From Chelydra serpentina (lineage: Eukaryota > Chordata > Testudines > Chelydridae), in NCBI GenBank assembly GCA_037349315.1, contig JBAIAC010000006.1:12249501-12313500 (forward strand): 64,000 nt of DNA. The letters are read 5' to 3'. Within the stretch, counting starts at the first letter, position 1. Every line of letters starts with the position of its first letter. The notes beneath the pieces were generated by a model that searched no databases, was not told the origin of the DNA, and was given only the letters and a program-made list of their open reading frames with translations. The translations under genes and the position numbers were made by a program. Shown here in pieces: positions 33,908 to 45,254 of this stretch.

Positions 33908-34298
33908 AAAACAAAAATAAGAAAGAAAAACTTGTAGCACCTTAGAGACTAACAAATTTAGCCTCTTAAGGTTGATCTATGCACCTCCACCTTATCATGT
34001 TTCTCTGACTGTATAAATATCTGTCTACTGTATGTTTCATTCCATGCATCCGATGAAGTGGGTACTAATATTAGCCTCTTAAGGTTGGTCTATGCACCTC
34101 CACCTTATCATGTTTCTCTGACTGTATAAATATCTGTCTACTGTATGTTTCATTCCATGCATCCGATGAAGTGGGTACTAACCCACGAAAGCTTATGCTG
34201 AAATAAATTTGTTAGTCTCTAAGGTGCTACAAGTTTTTCTTTCTTATTTTCGTTTTGCTGACACAGACTAACACGGCTACTACACTGAAACCTATCAT
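33908..34298 (-). mobile_element. Foldback element, 391 bp, with internal tandem duplication
   Basis: Flanked by the perfect 12-bp duplication CTTGGAACCAAT at 33896-33907 and 34299-34310. A 52-bp inverted repeat (33909-33960 and 34204-34255, 51 of 52 matching) encloses two direct copies of a 113-bp unit (33958-34070 and 34071-34180). The second unit ends in a GTGGGT/ACCCAC hairpin followed by GAAA. On the minus strand its head matches the element at 14177. The reading frame of the host LINE rejoins across it. Confidence 0.85.
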
Positions 34299-34480
34299 CT
34301 TGGAACCAATCTTACTCAACATTTATATTAATGATGTTGCACAAAAAGTAAATAATAAAATTTGCAGATGACACAAAGTTGGGAGGTATTGCCAATATGG
34401 AGGAGGACTTGAAATACCATAGAAGAAGATCTGGATGACCTTGTAAACTGGAGTAATGGAAATGGGATAATGGGAAATGT
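34299..34480 (+). mobile_element. Old plus-strand LINE, continuation after foldback element
   Basis: Resumes L-L-N-I-Y-I-N-D-V, then 'tttgcagatgacacaaag', the F-A-D-D-T-K box of the RT in a shifted frame. Right boundary approximate. Confidence 0.75.
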
Positions 34481-35344
34481 TAACAAGAGTTCCCTTTGAG
34501 AGAGTTTCTGTTACTCCAACAGCTTCTGCTCCTGTAATAGGAGTGACATACTGACAATCTCTTGGGCTCAGAACATGTGTACGGGAAGCGCAGGATTGAT
34601 GAAACAATAATAGCCAGAGACTGGGTGTTGCACTGCTGAGTAAGTGGAGACATTGTTCACCCCATGAGCTGTAGTTTCAATCTCCTGTTCACTTAAGAGA
34701 AAGCAGTATTTACTACAACCAGATGGTTGCATTCTCACAGGGTGATTTCTCCAGACAGAGGAAGCAGGATACATCATAGGCCATGGAGTGCTCCAGAGAG
34801 TATCAGAAGAACTAAAAATAATACCTTTCACTATAAAACACTATGTTTTAATCTGCAAAGGGAAAGCGGATCAGGAAGAATAAAAAGCATCAAAGATGGA
34901 AGTTAAGTCTAGCAAGTCAAACTTACCCAGGCCTACCTGCTTCAGACATGAGCCCCATGAGCAGGTTTAGCCACCCCCTTTTAAAGGGAAGAATGACATC
35001 GTGAAAGCTTGTATTTCTCTATCAGCTGGCAAGAGGACTTATATCCCCTGGATGAAATCATGCTCCCACTCACTTTAACGGGGTCAGGATTTCACCCACT
35101 GTCTGAACTAGCAAAAATGGACTTACAGAATGGGGTCTTCCCTTAAGTGAAACAAGAAGGGATCTTCATGCCTCAAAAATGGAAGCCAAGACCTTCAGAC
35201 TGTTTGCTGGTTGGAAAGGGAGACTGACAACCACTTCTGTACATATGCTATCTTTCATTGCTATGTCTTAAGTGTCTCTGATGTACAAGAACACTAAATA
35301 ATAATATTTAGCTCACAAACAGCACATTTATCTTCAAAATATGA

Positions 35345-35510
35345 AATCCACACAATAGATACTTATGAGTTAGATATTAACCTTTGTATTACAGATTGGG
35401 AAATGTGGGCAGGTAAATTGTAAATTACTTGCTCAAATACAGAGGAAGTCAGCCTCAGAGCTGAGATTTCTGCCTCCCAGTTCTGTGCTCAGACCGTGCC
35501 TCTCATGAAA
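35345..35510 (-). repeat. MIR fragment
   Basis: Reverse-orientation MIR landmarks: 'tattacagattgggaaatg', 'aaattacttgctcaaatac' and 'ctcccagttctgtgctcagac'. Confidence 0.65.
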
Positions 35511-35740
35511 TAAAATTTCACATCTCTTTACTAAAGACTTCAAAAGTCTTGTTAATATATAGAAACTAATACAAATAAAAATAGAATTCTGGGCTAAATT
35601 CTGTCTTCAGATGTCATGGGAGGCACTTGTGCATAGTTGAGGACAGAATAAAGCCCTTAAGCATAAGGAAATTCCACACATTGCACAGAAATTAGTGAAT
35701 TAACTGGCAGAAGCTTGTAATTCAGACTGAACAATATGGC

Positions 35741-35865
35741 GGATTCAGCCCCAGGCGGCGGGGCTCAGGCTTCAGACCTCAGCAAGTCTAAGCCATCCCT
35801 GACAACCCCATTAAAATAGGGTTGCGACCCACTTTGGGGTCCCAACCCACGGTTTGAGAACCGCT
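35741..35865 (-). repeat. hAT-type MITE fragment
   Basis: The right end on the minus strand reads CAGCGGTTCTCAAACC, a typical hAT terminus, followed by 'gtgggttgggaccccaaag'. The other terminus is absent, so it is truncated. Confidence 0.65.
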
Positions 35866-36861
35866 GATCTAGAGTACACACAACAGGCAACTAGGATATG
35901 CAGTGTTCTCCTTCGGCCCCCACCCTCTAAGCCCTTTCCTATTTACTGCTCTCTAATCCAGTAAAGCACAGACTCTACAATATTGTGTTAAGTTAATTAA
36001 ATACAGGTATTAAATTCAATTTGTTTCTCTCTGCTTCCAAATTTTCCCTTTATTGCAGATTTTTGTATTGTAATGTCTAATCACATAACAGATGTCAGAG
36101 GGAAAATGAGTTTTGGCAGTGTCAGAGACAACTGGGGCATTTTGCACCCACGAAGGAGCCCATTGAGATAATTTCTGTTATTGGTATCCAAGAAATGGTT
36201 GAGCTTTTTCGCTACTTGGCAAGGAATACATCTCCTTTTTCCTTCTCCCTTTTGGGCTGGGATAGCTTTAAATTTGGAGGGATGAGATTTGAATTCCTTC
36301 TTTCCCACTGCTGTAACCAGTATCAATAACTAGTTGCCTCACTGCACCTGCCCCAGAATCTAGCACTACACCCAACAATAGTGACTATGCACATTATCTT
36401 CATATGTCTGCTAAAATGATCAGAGGTGAAATAGTATCAGTGCTAATGGTTGAAGTCCTGATCCTGCAAGTTGCTCCACGCTGATTCTGGGGTTCACCCA
36501 CATGGAATAACTTTCTAGAATGTGGCCTATGTATCTTTAAATTTTGGAATCAACATCCCAGTGAAATGAATAAGGCAGTTCACACTTTCTTCAGAGCTAA
36601 TGTTTCAGGCGATCTGCAGAGTCAAGCAGGCAGAATTGCATCAGTTTAAACATGGTTCAAATTATGAACATTATTTTTGCAACTATAAGGGCTAGAGACT
36701 TTTTTTATACGAAGGCTTATATCCTGGAGCACATTTGTGTATCTACTGAAAAGCAAAAAGAGGGAATTATGTTGCCATTTATAGCCACATAACTGCATTG
36801 TAGCCAGTAGACATGCTCACAAGGCAAGAATAACGTCACATCAAGACAGAAAAGGTGTGAT

Positions 36862-37055
36862 GTAGTGTTCTGAAAATAGGAGTGAGAGTCAGGAGACCTC
36901 CAGTTCTAGTGTTTGCTCTGATGGAAGCCTTCCATGGCCGTGGGAAAGTTACAACCTTTTTTCTATCTATAAAGCAGAAATTAGAACATTACAGCAGTCT
37001 TGTGAAAATTAATTCATCACTTAATGTTTGTGAGGAGCTTTGCAAAGTATCATCA
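36862..37055 (+). mobile_element. MIR-type SINE
   Basis: Shows 'agagtcaggagacctccagttc', 'cgtgggaaagttacaacc', 'atctataaagcagaaatta' and 'gtgaggagctttgcaaagta' in MIR order. Diverged but nearly full length. Confidence 0.8.
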
Positions 37056-37194
37056 TTAATAGTCTTTCTTCATTATTAACTTTTCTATTGTGTTTTGTAA
37101 GATATTTGATCTCTTTTTTAGGAGTACAGTAGCTACTACTGAAAATATCTCTTTGATCTCTGTGCAATCACCTTTCCAGGAGCAACCAATGGCT

Positions 37195-37282
37195 TTTATT
37201 TGTCTGTGTACAACACCCAGTACTACAGGGCCTTGAATGGAGCATCTAAGTGCAACTGCAATACAATTAAATAAATAAAATC
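37195..37282 (+). repeat. L2/MIR-type 3' tail fragment
   Basis: 'tgtacaacacccagtactac' followed by 'gcaatacaattaaataaat' matches the same LINE/SINE tail as 6697-6812, in the other orientation. Confidence 0.55.
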
Positions 37283-39540
37283 TAAGAATTATTATTAAAT
37301 CATGTATAAATAAATACAAATCAATTTTTAAATATTTGAACAAAAACTTTCATTCAGCAAGGTTCTTCTCTGGAAATGTACTCCAGACCCCCAATTAACT
37401 TGATTTTGGAATAAAAACTTTGCTACTGTGCTCTGTGGGAGGGGAAATATAATTAATTATTTTGAACTTTAAAATATCTTTTCATATCATTATTTTGATA
37501 TATTGAGAATATGCCTAGGCAAAGTTCCATGTGCCTATTTTCATTCTATTCTTGCTTATTGTTGTTGCTTTCTATTGATTGTTCTGCAAATATCCAAAAA
37601 CGTATTATAATTAAAATATAGAAATGTATTTAAACATTATTAGCATGGTTAATTTCCTAATATTATTATAGTAATGTACACAGTTTGCATGTACTATTAT
37701 ACTGAGCTGATATTTTTCTGCCTAGTACAGCTTAGCACCTGTTTGAATTATATAAGAGTAGTGGTGAAAAACTGGCCATTTCTATTTGTAGTGCATTATT
37801 CAGTACACCAAAGCTTATTTATGGTAGCAATCACGATGCATTAATTTCAAAGCAGCATGCTTTCCAAGGATTTGTCTTGTTTTGTGTTGTCATTCCCCAG
37901 GGCAGCCAGACTACATGAAGTGTATAATGGTTCAAAGTAGCCACCATATAAATCTGTCCAAACTGGCGCCTTCTTTAATAGGGTTCTGATAAATTTTAAA
38001 AATAGGAAGTCAAAACTATAAACTTCAGAGATATCAAAAGTCAACCCATCAATGCTAATCAAGATGGCAACTTATTTTGGAAGCACATATCTGGATTTAA
38101 TCAAGTATTCTCTCTTCCTACAAATGCCTACTGAGAAAGATGTATACAACAACATGTTGACCTTGTATCACATACACAAACAACTTCTTAAATGAAATAG
38201 TAAACAAATATGTCGAAAATATATCTCAGTTTTCAGGAGGAAAATAATCAATTGCATAATGAGATTTATGTAGCACAGTATTTTGAGCAACATGATTAGA
38301 ATATAGGCACTGTGCAATCAACTCAAGTTTACAACAAGCACTTATTACAAAGTTGGTTGTGTTTTTAATACTCTCATACAGGTATTTTTATCTAAAAAAT
38401 GAGATGACAGTATGAATATTTAATAACAGCTCAGTAAGAATGTGAAATATTATAGGATAACGAATGTGCAAAAATCGTTTCCAGAAGCCCACCATGGCAT
38501 ATATAAAAGGCCATGATTTAAGAGTTCCGTCCTGTAGGTGTCAAAGGTCAAAACAATGAGCTATTAAAGATACTTTCACTTCCCCTGAAATAAAGTGCTG
38601 TCTTGGGCCAAAAGGTGAGAGGTTAGAAAAACAGTTTGTATGCTGGTCTATTTCCATTCTTCCTCCTGACAGGAAATCATACATGCTCCTACACACCATT
38701 TAGGGTTAACCTAGGGTCATGGCCATCGACTAAATACCCAGCTAAAGGAATTCATTATTTATTTATTAAAAAGGAAATTCTTCAAGGCCACAGGTTACAT
38801 TTTTGTCAAACGCAAATTTTACTCTAAAGTTCAGCTAAGCATTAATGCTGCAATGAAACAAATAACCCTCATTCCATTGCCACTAAAGGAAGAGTAAAGC
38901 TATGGCCATAACTACGTATGATTAAGGAGACAACTTTAAAAAAAAATCTTATGATTATGTACATGGTTGTTCGGTCAAAAAGACAACTGATTTTTCTTAA
39001 TAGGTATAAGACCGAAATTGGGAATTGTATGTTATCCTTTATGATGTGGTTCAGACCAAATCCTGTAACTCCAATACTGAAGTTTTTTTAAATGAACTAT
39101 AAAAAAGCATAAATTATTAATTTATAGTGAGGTTCACTATTATTCAGGTGCATACTCAAAAGTCTAAAAAATGTCCTGATATGCTTACAGAATTTGGGGG
39201 GATACATAGCAGAATAAAATACCTAAATGTTATGTAAAAATGTAAACTAGATAACATTTTAAAATTATCATTTGGATGGTCTTATGGAGATGCAATAATA
39301 CTGAGTGTCAAAATACAGGGAACAAGAGGTTCTCTTCCTGGTTTGAGACAATACTTTTCTCAATACAAAGTCTTCAGTAGACATAGTTGATTTATTTTTA
39401 ATTAACAAAAAAAAATTTCAAAATTTCAAAGTTGCTTGAATTTCACAGGATTCAAATCAGGCTCATTTTGATTTTACACAACTTCTTGGTCACCGTTTTT
39501 AATCAAGTCACGGTTTTTTTTTTAAACTGAAAATATTGTG

Positions 39541-41279
39541 GGCCTCTTGCTGAATGAGGGAGGGAACCTAGTGACAGAGGATGTGGAGAAGGTAGTGTAC
39601 TCAATGCTTTTTTTGCCTCTGTCTTCACAGACAAGGTCAGCTCCCAGGCGGCTGCACTCCGCAGCACGGTATGGGGAGGAGGTGACCAGCCCTCTGTGGA
39701 GAAAGAAGTAGTTCGGGACTATTTAGAAAAGCTGGACGAGCACAAGTCCATGGGGCCAGACGCACTGCATCCGAGGGTGCTAAAGGAGTTGGCCGATGAG
39801 ATTGCAGAGCCATTGGCCATTATCTTTGAAAAATCATGACAATTGGGGGAGGTCACGGATGACTGGAAGAAAGCTAAAGTAGTGCCCATCTTTTAAAAAG
39901 GGAAGAAGGAAGATCTGGGGAACTACAGGCCAGTCAGTCTCACCTCAGTCCCTGGAAAAATCATAGAACAGGTCCTCACGGAATCAATTCTGAACCACTT
40001 AAAGGAGGGGAAAGTGATCAGGAACAGTCAGCATGGATTCACCAAGGGCAAATCATGCCTGACTAACCTAATTGCCTTCTATGATGAGATAACCGGCTCT
40101 GTGGATGAGGGGAAAGCAGTGGATGTGCTATTTCTTGACTTTAGCAAAGCTTTTGATACAGTCTCCCACAGTATTCTTGCCAGCAAGTTAAAGAAGTATG
40201 GGCTGGATGAATGGACGGTAAGGTGGATAGAAAACTGGCTAGATGGTCGGGCTCAACAGGTAGTGATCAATGGTTTCATGTCTAGTTGGCAGCTGGTATC
40301 AAGTGGAGTGCCCCAAGGGTCGGTGCTGGGGCCGGTTTTGTTCAATATCTTCATCAACGATCTGGAGGATGGTGTGGACTGCACCCTTAGCAAGTTTGCA
40401 GATGACACTAAACTGGGAGGAGTGGTTGATACGCTGGAGGGTAGGGATAGGATTCAGAGGGACCTAGACAAATTAGAGGATTGGGCCAAAAGAAATATAA
40501 TGAGGTTCAACAAGGACAAGTGCAGAGTCCTGCACTTAGGACCGAAGAATCCCATGCACTGCTATAGACTAGGGACCGAATGGCTGGGCAGTGGTTCTGC
40601 AGAAAAGGACCTAGGGGTTACAGTGGACGAAAAGCTGAATATGAGTCAACAGTGTGCCCTTGTTGCCAAGAAGGCTAATGGCATTTTGGGTTGTATAAGT
40701 AGGGGCATTTCCAGCAGATCGAGGGATGTGATCATTCCCCTGTATTCGGCACTGGTGAGGCCTCATTTGGAGTACTGTGTCCAGTTTTGGGCCCCACGCT
40801 ACAAGAAGGATGTGGATAAATTGGAAAGAGTCCAGCGGAGGGCAACCAAAATGATTAGGGGGCTGGAACACATGACTTATGAGGAGAGGCTGAGGGAACT
40901 GGGATTGTTTAGCCTGCAGAAGAGAAGAATGAGGGGGGATTTGATAGCTGCTTTCAACTACCTGAAAGGGGGTTCCAAAGAGGATGGATCTAGACTGTTC
41001 TCAGTGGTAGAAGATGATAGAACAAGGAGTAATGGTCTCAAGTTGCAGAGGGGGAGGTTCAGGTTGGATATTAGGAAAAACTTTTTCACTAGTAGGGTGG
41101 TGAAGCACTGGAATGGGTTACCTAGGGAGGTGGTGGAATCTCCTTCCTTAGAGGTTTTTAAGGTCAGGCTTGACAAAGCCCTGGCTGGGATGATTTAGTT
41201 GGGGTTGGTCCTGCTTTGAGCAGGGGGTTGGACTAGATGACCTCCTGAGGTCCCTTCCAACCCTGAGATTCTATGATTA
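39541..41279 (+). mobile_element. Young CR1 LINE, copy 2, 5'-truncated
   Basis: Begins in the middle of ORF2 at the equivalent of G-P-L-L-N-E-G-G and runs to a complete 3' end with the octamer tail ('attctatgatt'). Closely matches copy 1. Early RT sequence is broken: a TGG-to-TGA stop after K-S near 39839 and a TAA in the P-I-F segment near 39894. From 40014 the frame is open. No target duplication is evident. Confidence 0.95.
40014..41198 (+). pseudogene. CR1 ORF2 C-terminal portion, 394 codons, 5'-truncated
   Basis: Carries the RT catalytic boxes L-D-F-S-K-A-F-D and F-A-D-D-T-K-L-G and the complete CR1 C-terminal region. The endonuclease and the first RT motifs are lost or interrupted upstream, so it cannot mobilise itself. 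About a dozen residue differences separate it from the same part of copy 1, showing a recent common origin. Confidence 0.9.
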
Positions 41280-42778
41280 TAAATTTTTCATTAAGTATTC
41301 AGTAAGCAAAAAATGTCAATAAACATTTTGATAATGTTTTTGATAATTGTTTTAAAACATCACACAAAAATGAAAGTATCAATAGATTGATAAATCTTTT
41401 AGTTTTGAAAAGGAAAAGGCTATTTTTCAATTGAAAATTTGGTCTTTAAAAAATTTCAACCAGTTTTGCCTCCAGTTTAGCTAGGTTTGGAATTACACAC
41501 ACATAGTTGCATAGCACCATAGAACCAGAAACAAACCATATGCCCTGTATGATGAACTAGGGCTATGTCTCTGCAATTTATGAGGCTGATATTATAAAGT
41601 TGAATTATGACAAAGTGCTGTATCATAAATGCCTATTTGTACTCGGACCCATCACTGCTGACAAGCCCCTTAGCACATTCAGCCCAGACAAATACAATGG
41701 GAATTAAAGGTTAATGATGGTACTTAAACCTGACAAAAGGTTATGCTAAAAAGTAGCTCAAGTCTTGAAAATCCACGTTAGCAGAAGGGAAGGGGAAAGG
41801 CAGAAACAATGGAAAGTTACCCAGAAGACAGAAGAAAGCCATACAGGAACAGGGGAACGAGACAGGAAGAGGAAGTGTCGGGCAGGAGAAAGCAAGTTCA
41901 CAGACGTGGGTAAGGGGCTCCAGAAGGAGAGGTCAACAAGCAAGTAGCCACCTCATGGGGTAGGAGGGCCCTGCACACTTTCCTGAGCCCAGATGGCCTC
42001 AAGGACTTGGGACCACCCAGCAGAATCAGATCCAACCCAAAGAATGTCCTGAAGTGGTGAGGAAACTGAGGCAAGGCCATACATATAGTGTTTATTGTTT
42101 TGTATGAACTGTACTCTCCTGTGCTTTACATGATTAAGGATAAAAGAGCATTAATGTGTTAAACGCTGTACAAAGTGTACGTGTGTATATGCATCACAAC
42201 TACTACATGCACCTGAAAAAGTTAAACTGTAAACCAGAAGTTTCATACCTTTGGGGTGGAGTTCTGGGAAAGGGGTGTGCACTGTGTCTAGAGGGGCTAG
42301 GAGGCTGGAGAGCAGGTTCCAACACTGGGAGTGGGTGGCCAGATAGTAGGTCTGCACCCCGAGACTGTGCTGAGGGGGGACCCAAGATTTGGGCAGTAGT
42401 TAGACGCTGTTCAGGCTCCAGAACCTTAAAACTCCCCAGGGGATCCAGAGCACAGAGGCTTGGATTCCCTTCACAGAAGTCCTACTGGGTGGGTGGAAAG
42501 GGGTTCTCACTTGGATCTGACACCCTTCATATCTAGAAGCTTATCACTGAACATGTGGGCAAAGGTAGTGCCTTTGTGTTTCTCAGCAGTGATTTCTCTA
42601 GACTACCATGGATGGAATGTTGTTCATGTATTCTAAAGGGAATCCTCCTTTTCTCTAACTACATGACAACATATAGCCTTAAGAACGAGAGGTAGAACAT
42701 TCTCAATATTCTTACGGAAAAGATTGGGTTGTACCCACAAGCAACACATTGTAATCAAAAGACTAAAGATATTCTTAC
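41280..42778. other. Unassigned sequence, downstream intron of the SUPT3H-like gene
   Basis: Lies directly 3' (minus sense) of the exon. No further exon or repeat is recognised. The donor at 42771-42778 starts this intron. Confidence 0.5.
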
Positions 42779-42863
42779 CAAATTAATCAACTGCGTGTGG
42801 ATGATATCTTCCACTAATACTGCTGTTTCATGAAGGGGCCTGCGAACATCCCCTAAGGAAAAC
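42779..42863 (-). CDS. SUPT3H: SUPT3H internal exon, 85 nt (histone-fold start)
   Basis: SUPT3H is the vertebrate SPT3, a histone-fold subunit of the SAGA-type acetyltransferase coactivator in the nucleus. On the minus strand a pyrimidine-rich acceptor ending ttttctttcag (tract from 42864) joins 85 coding nt and the donor gtaagaat (42778-42771). The first base completes a codon (upstream intron phase 2), followed by 28 open codons that include [18 protein letters not shown] and H-T-Q-L-I-N-L. This is the well-conserved SPT3 stretch that follows S-M-M in the human protein and opens the histone fold. The downstream intron is phase 0. The neighbouring exons were not found, consistent with the very large introns of this gene. 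The full gene must be read right to left. Identification is from memory of the protein family. Confidence 0.88.
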
Positions 42864-44091
42864 CTGAAAGAAAATTGTTTCACATAAGGCTACCAAACTG
42901 GAAGAAGAAAAACAAAACCACAAACCTGACATGAAACCAAGCAAAAAGAAAAAAAAATCACCCGTATTTAAACTTCTAGTGAATTGAAGATGAATTGTTT
43001 AGTATGGTACAAGGAAGTATACATAAAAATAATTGGATTAAATTAAAAAAGAGAGCACCGAGGATGAATATCAGAAAAACAAATCCTAACACAGTGAGAT
43101 ATATTAGAGAGCGGAATGGCCACTGAAGAATAGATGTGAAAGCCCAACTACTAGGGACAAAACTAGAGTAGCCCAAGTTGTAGTAAATGTACTGTAGAAA
43201 TCAATCCTGTGTTAGAAAAGGGATTAATTTAATAAATCTTAATAAACTTTAATTTCTAGGAAGCAGCTACAGCCACATCATAGTATTGTATTTAACAGTA
43301 AGGATATCATTTCCCCTTCTGTTTACAAATTGAAATACAGCCTTTTAAGCTTTTACTCATCAAAATATTTACATTAAATGTTTATGTTAATGTCTTCTTT
43401 TTCCAAAGCTAAATGTTAAGTAACACATGCTTTCAGAAGGAAGTGTTACGGATTAAAAGAAAGGAATTTTTAGGAATTATTACACATGCCTTGTCAAGTG
43501 AATTTTCTTTTATGACCTTTATACTTTAACCCCACAATGCCCTGTACATAACACTATCTCAAAATGCACAGTATTGACACGAACAAGAATAATTACAGAA
43601 GCAGTTGTGGTGGTAGGTTTGAAAAGAAAAAGACATACAAATCAAAGATTCAAGTGCAATGCCGGTAAAACCAAACAGAGAGATTTACAGAACAGGGATA
43701 TCTGTTGTCAGCCTAACTTTGATTCAACAGAACTTCTTGGTAAAGAAAGTAAATTGTTCACAGCACTCACGTGATTAAACTGCTTCAAGGGAAGAACCTC
43801 AATGTATTGGAAGAACTGAAGTAAGGTGCTGGCATAAAATAAGAGTATCCAATTACTAGGACCAGGCCAAATCTCTCTCTGAATCAGGTATCTGTAATAA
43901 ATGCCAGGTCAGGGCCAAACATCATGGATTTCCTCAGTCTAATACCAAACTAACCTTACTCTTAACAGCATAATCTGCAAATCACAGGCTAGACCACCAG
44001 CAGCCTTCTTAATCCTGAGAACCCTACTGATTCAAAGAAAAACCAGGGAAAATCAGAGAACATGTGGAATAAAAGGGGGGAAATGGATCAT
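42864..44091. other. Unassigned sequence, upstream intron of the SUPT3H-like gene
   Basis: Carries the acceptor for the exon at its left end. No other exon or repeat was identified. Confidence 0.5.
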
Positions 44092-44170
44092 AGAATCTCA
44101 GGACTGGAAGGGACCTCAGGAGGTCATCTAGTCCAACCCCCTGCTCAAAGCAGGACCAACCCCAACTAAA

Positions 44171-44989
44171 TCATCCAGCCAGGGCTTTGTCAAGCCTGAC
44201 CTTAAAAACCTCTAAAGAAGGAGATTCCACCACCTCCCTAGGTAACCCATTCCAGTGCTTCACCACCCTACTAGTGAAAAAGTTTTTCCTAATATCCAAC
44301 CTGAACTTCCCCCTCTGCAACTTGAGACCATTACTCCTTGTTCTGTCATCTTCTACCACTGAGAACAGTCTAGATCCATCCTCTTTGGAACCCCCTTTCA
44401 GGTAGTTGAAAGCAGCTATCAAATCCCCCCTCATTCTTCTCTTCTGCAGGCTAAACAATCCCAGTTCCCTCAGCCTCTCCTCATAAGTCATGTGTTCCAG
44501 CCCCCTAATCATTTTGGTTGCCCTCCGCTGGACTCTTTCCAATTTATCCACATCCTTCTTGTAGCGTGGGGCCCAAAACTGGACACAGTACTCCAAATGA
44601 GGCCTCACCAGTGCCGAATACAGGGGAATGATCACATCCCTCGATCTGCTGGAAATGCCCCTACTTATACAACCCAAAATGCCATTAGCCTTCTTGGCAA
44701 CAAGGGCACACTGTTGACTCATATTCAGCTTTTCGTCCACCGTAACCCCTAGGTCCTTTTCTGCAGAACTGCTGCCCAGCCATTCGGTCCCTAGTCTGTA
44801 GCAGTGCATGGGATTCTTCCATCCCAAGTGCAGGACTCTGCACTTGTCCTTGTTGAACCTCATCAGATTTCTTTTGGCCCAATCCTCTAATTTGTCTAGG
44901 TCCCTCTGAATCCTATCCCTACTCTCCAGCGTATCAACCACTCCTCCCAGTTTAGTGTCATCTGCAAACTTGCTAAGGGTGCAGTCCAC
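44171..44989 (-). pseudogene. CR1 ORF2 C-terminal fragment, 272 codons
   Basis: Starts at the [11 protein letters not shown] box and runs to the conserved K-A-L-A-G end of CR1 ORF2. The upstream RT portion is on the far side of the inserted SINE. Confidence 0.85.
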
Positions 44990-45022
44990 ATCATCCTCCA
45001 GATCGTTAATGAAAATAATGAA

Positions 45023-45205
45023 GGGGGGAGGGATAGCTCAGTGGTTTGAGCATTGGCCTGCTAAACACAGGGTTGTGAGTTCAATCCTTGAGGGGGCCAC
45101 TTGGGGATCTTGGGCAAAAATTGGGGATTGGTCCTGCTTTGAGCAGGGGGTTGGACTAGATGACCTCCTGAGGTCCCTTCCAACCCTGATATTCTATGAT
45201 TCTAT
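45023..45205 (+). mobile_element. tRNA-derived Pol III SINE, copy 1, inside CR1 copy 3
   Basis: The head carries Pol III boxes: A box TAGCTCAGTGG (45034-45044) and B box GAGTTCAATCC (45077-45087). The 3' part from about 45121 is nearly identical to the CR1 3' tail (tcctgctttgagcaggggg ... attctatgattctat), so CR1 machinery can copy it. Turtle SINEs with this layout are known as tortoise Pol III SINEs of cryptodires. It lies opposite to the CR1 host; no clear target duplication. Confidence 0.95.
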
Positions 45206-45254
45206 ATTGAACAAAACCGACCCTTGGGGCACTCCACTTGATACCAGCTGCCAA

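Larger units (their letters stand above)
34481..39540. other. Mostly unassigned DNA with MIR, L2-tail and hAT fragments
   Basis: Contains four old repeat fragments listed separately (35345, 35741, 36862, 37195). The remaining sequence, including all of 37290-39540, is AT rich and shows nothing I can name. Minus-strand frames such as 36081-36326 and 37847-38062 lack splice or homology support. Confidence 0.5.

Noticed and set aside
34081..34190. CRISPR-like repeat pair
   Set aside because: Only two 113-bp tandem units inside a foldback transposon with a 12-bp target duplication; no spacers, and the genome is vertebrate.
34163..34190. Second hammerhead ribozyme
   Set aside because: The box reads CCGATGA, replacing an invariant U, so it is at best a decayed version of the motif at 16775.
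37847..38062. 71-codon minus-strand frame as another exon
   Set aside because: No matching acceptor/donor pair and no resemblance to SPT3 residues expected in neighbouring exons.
45023..45205. Possible functional tRNA gene
   Set aside because: A and B boxes are present but the unit has a CR1-derived tail and two further copies nearby, so it is a SINE; no intact cloverleaf was found.
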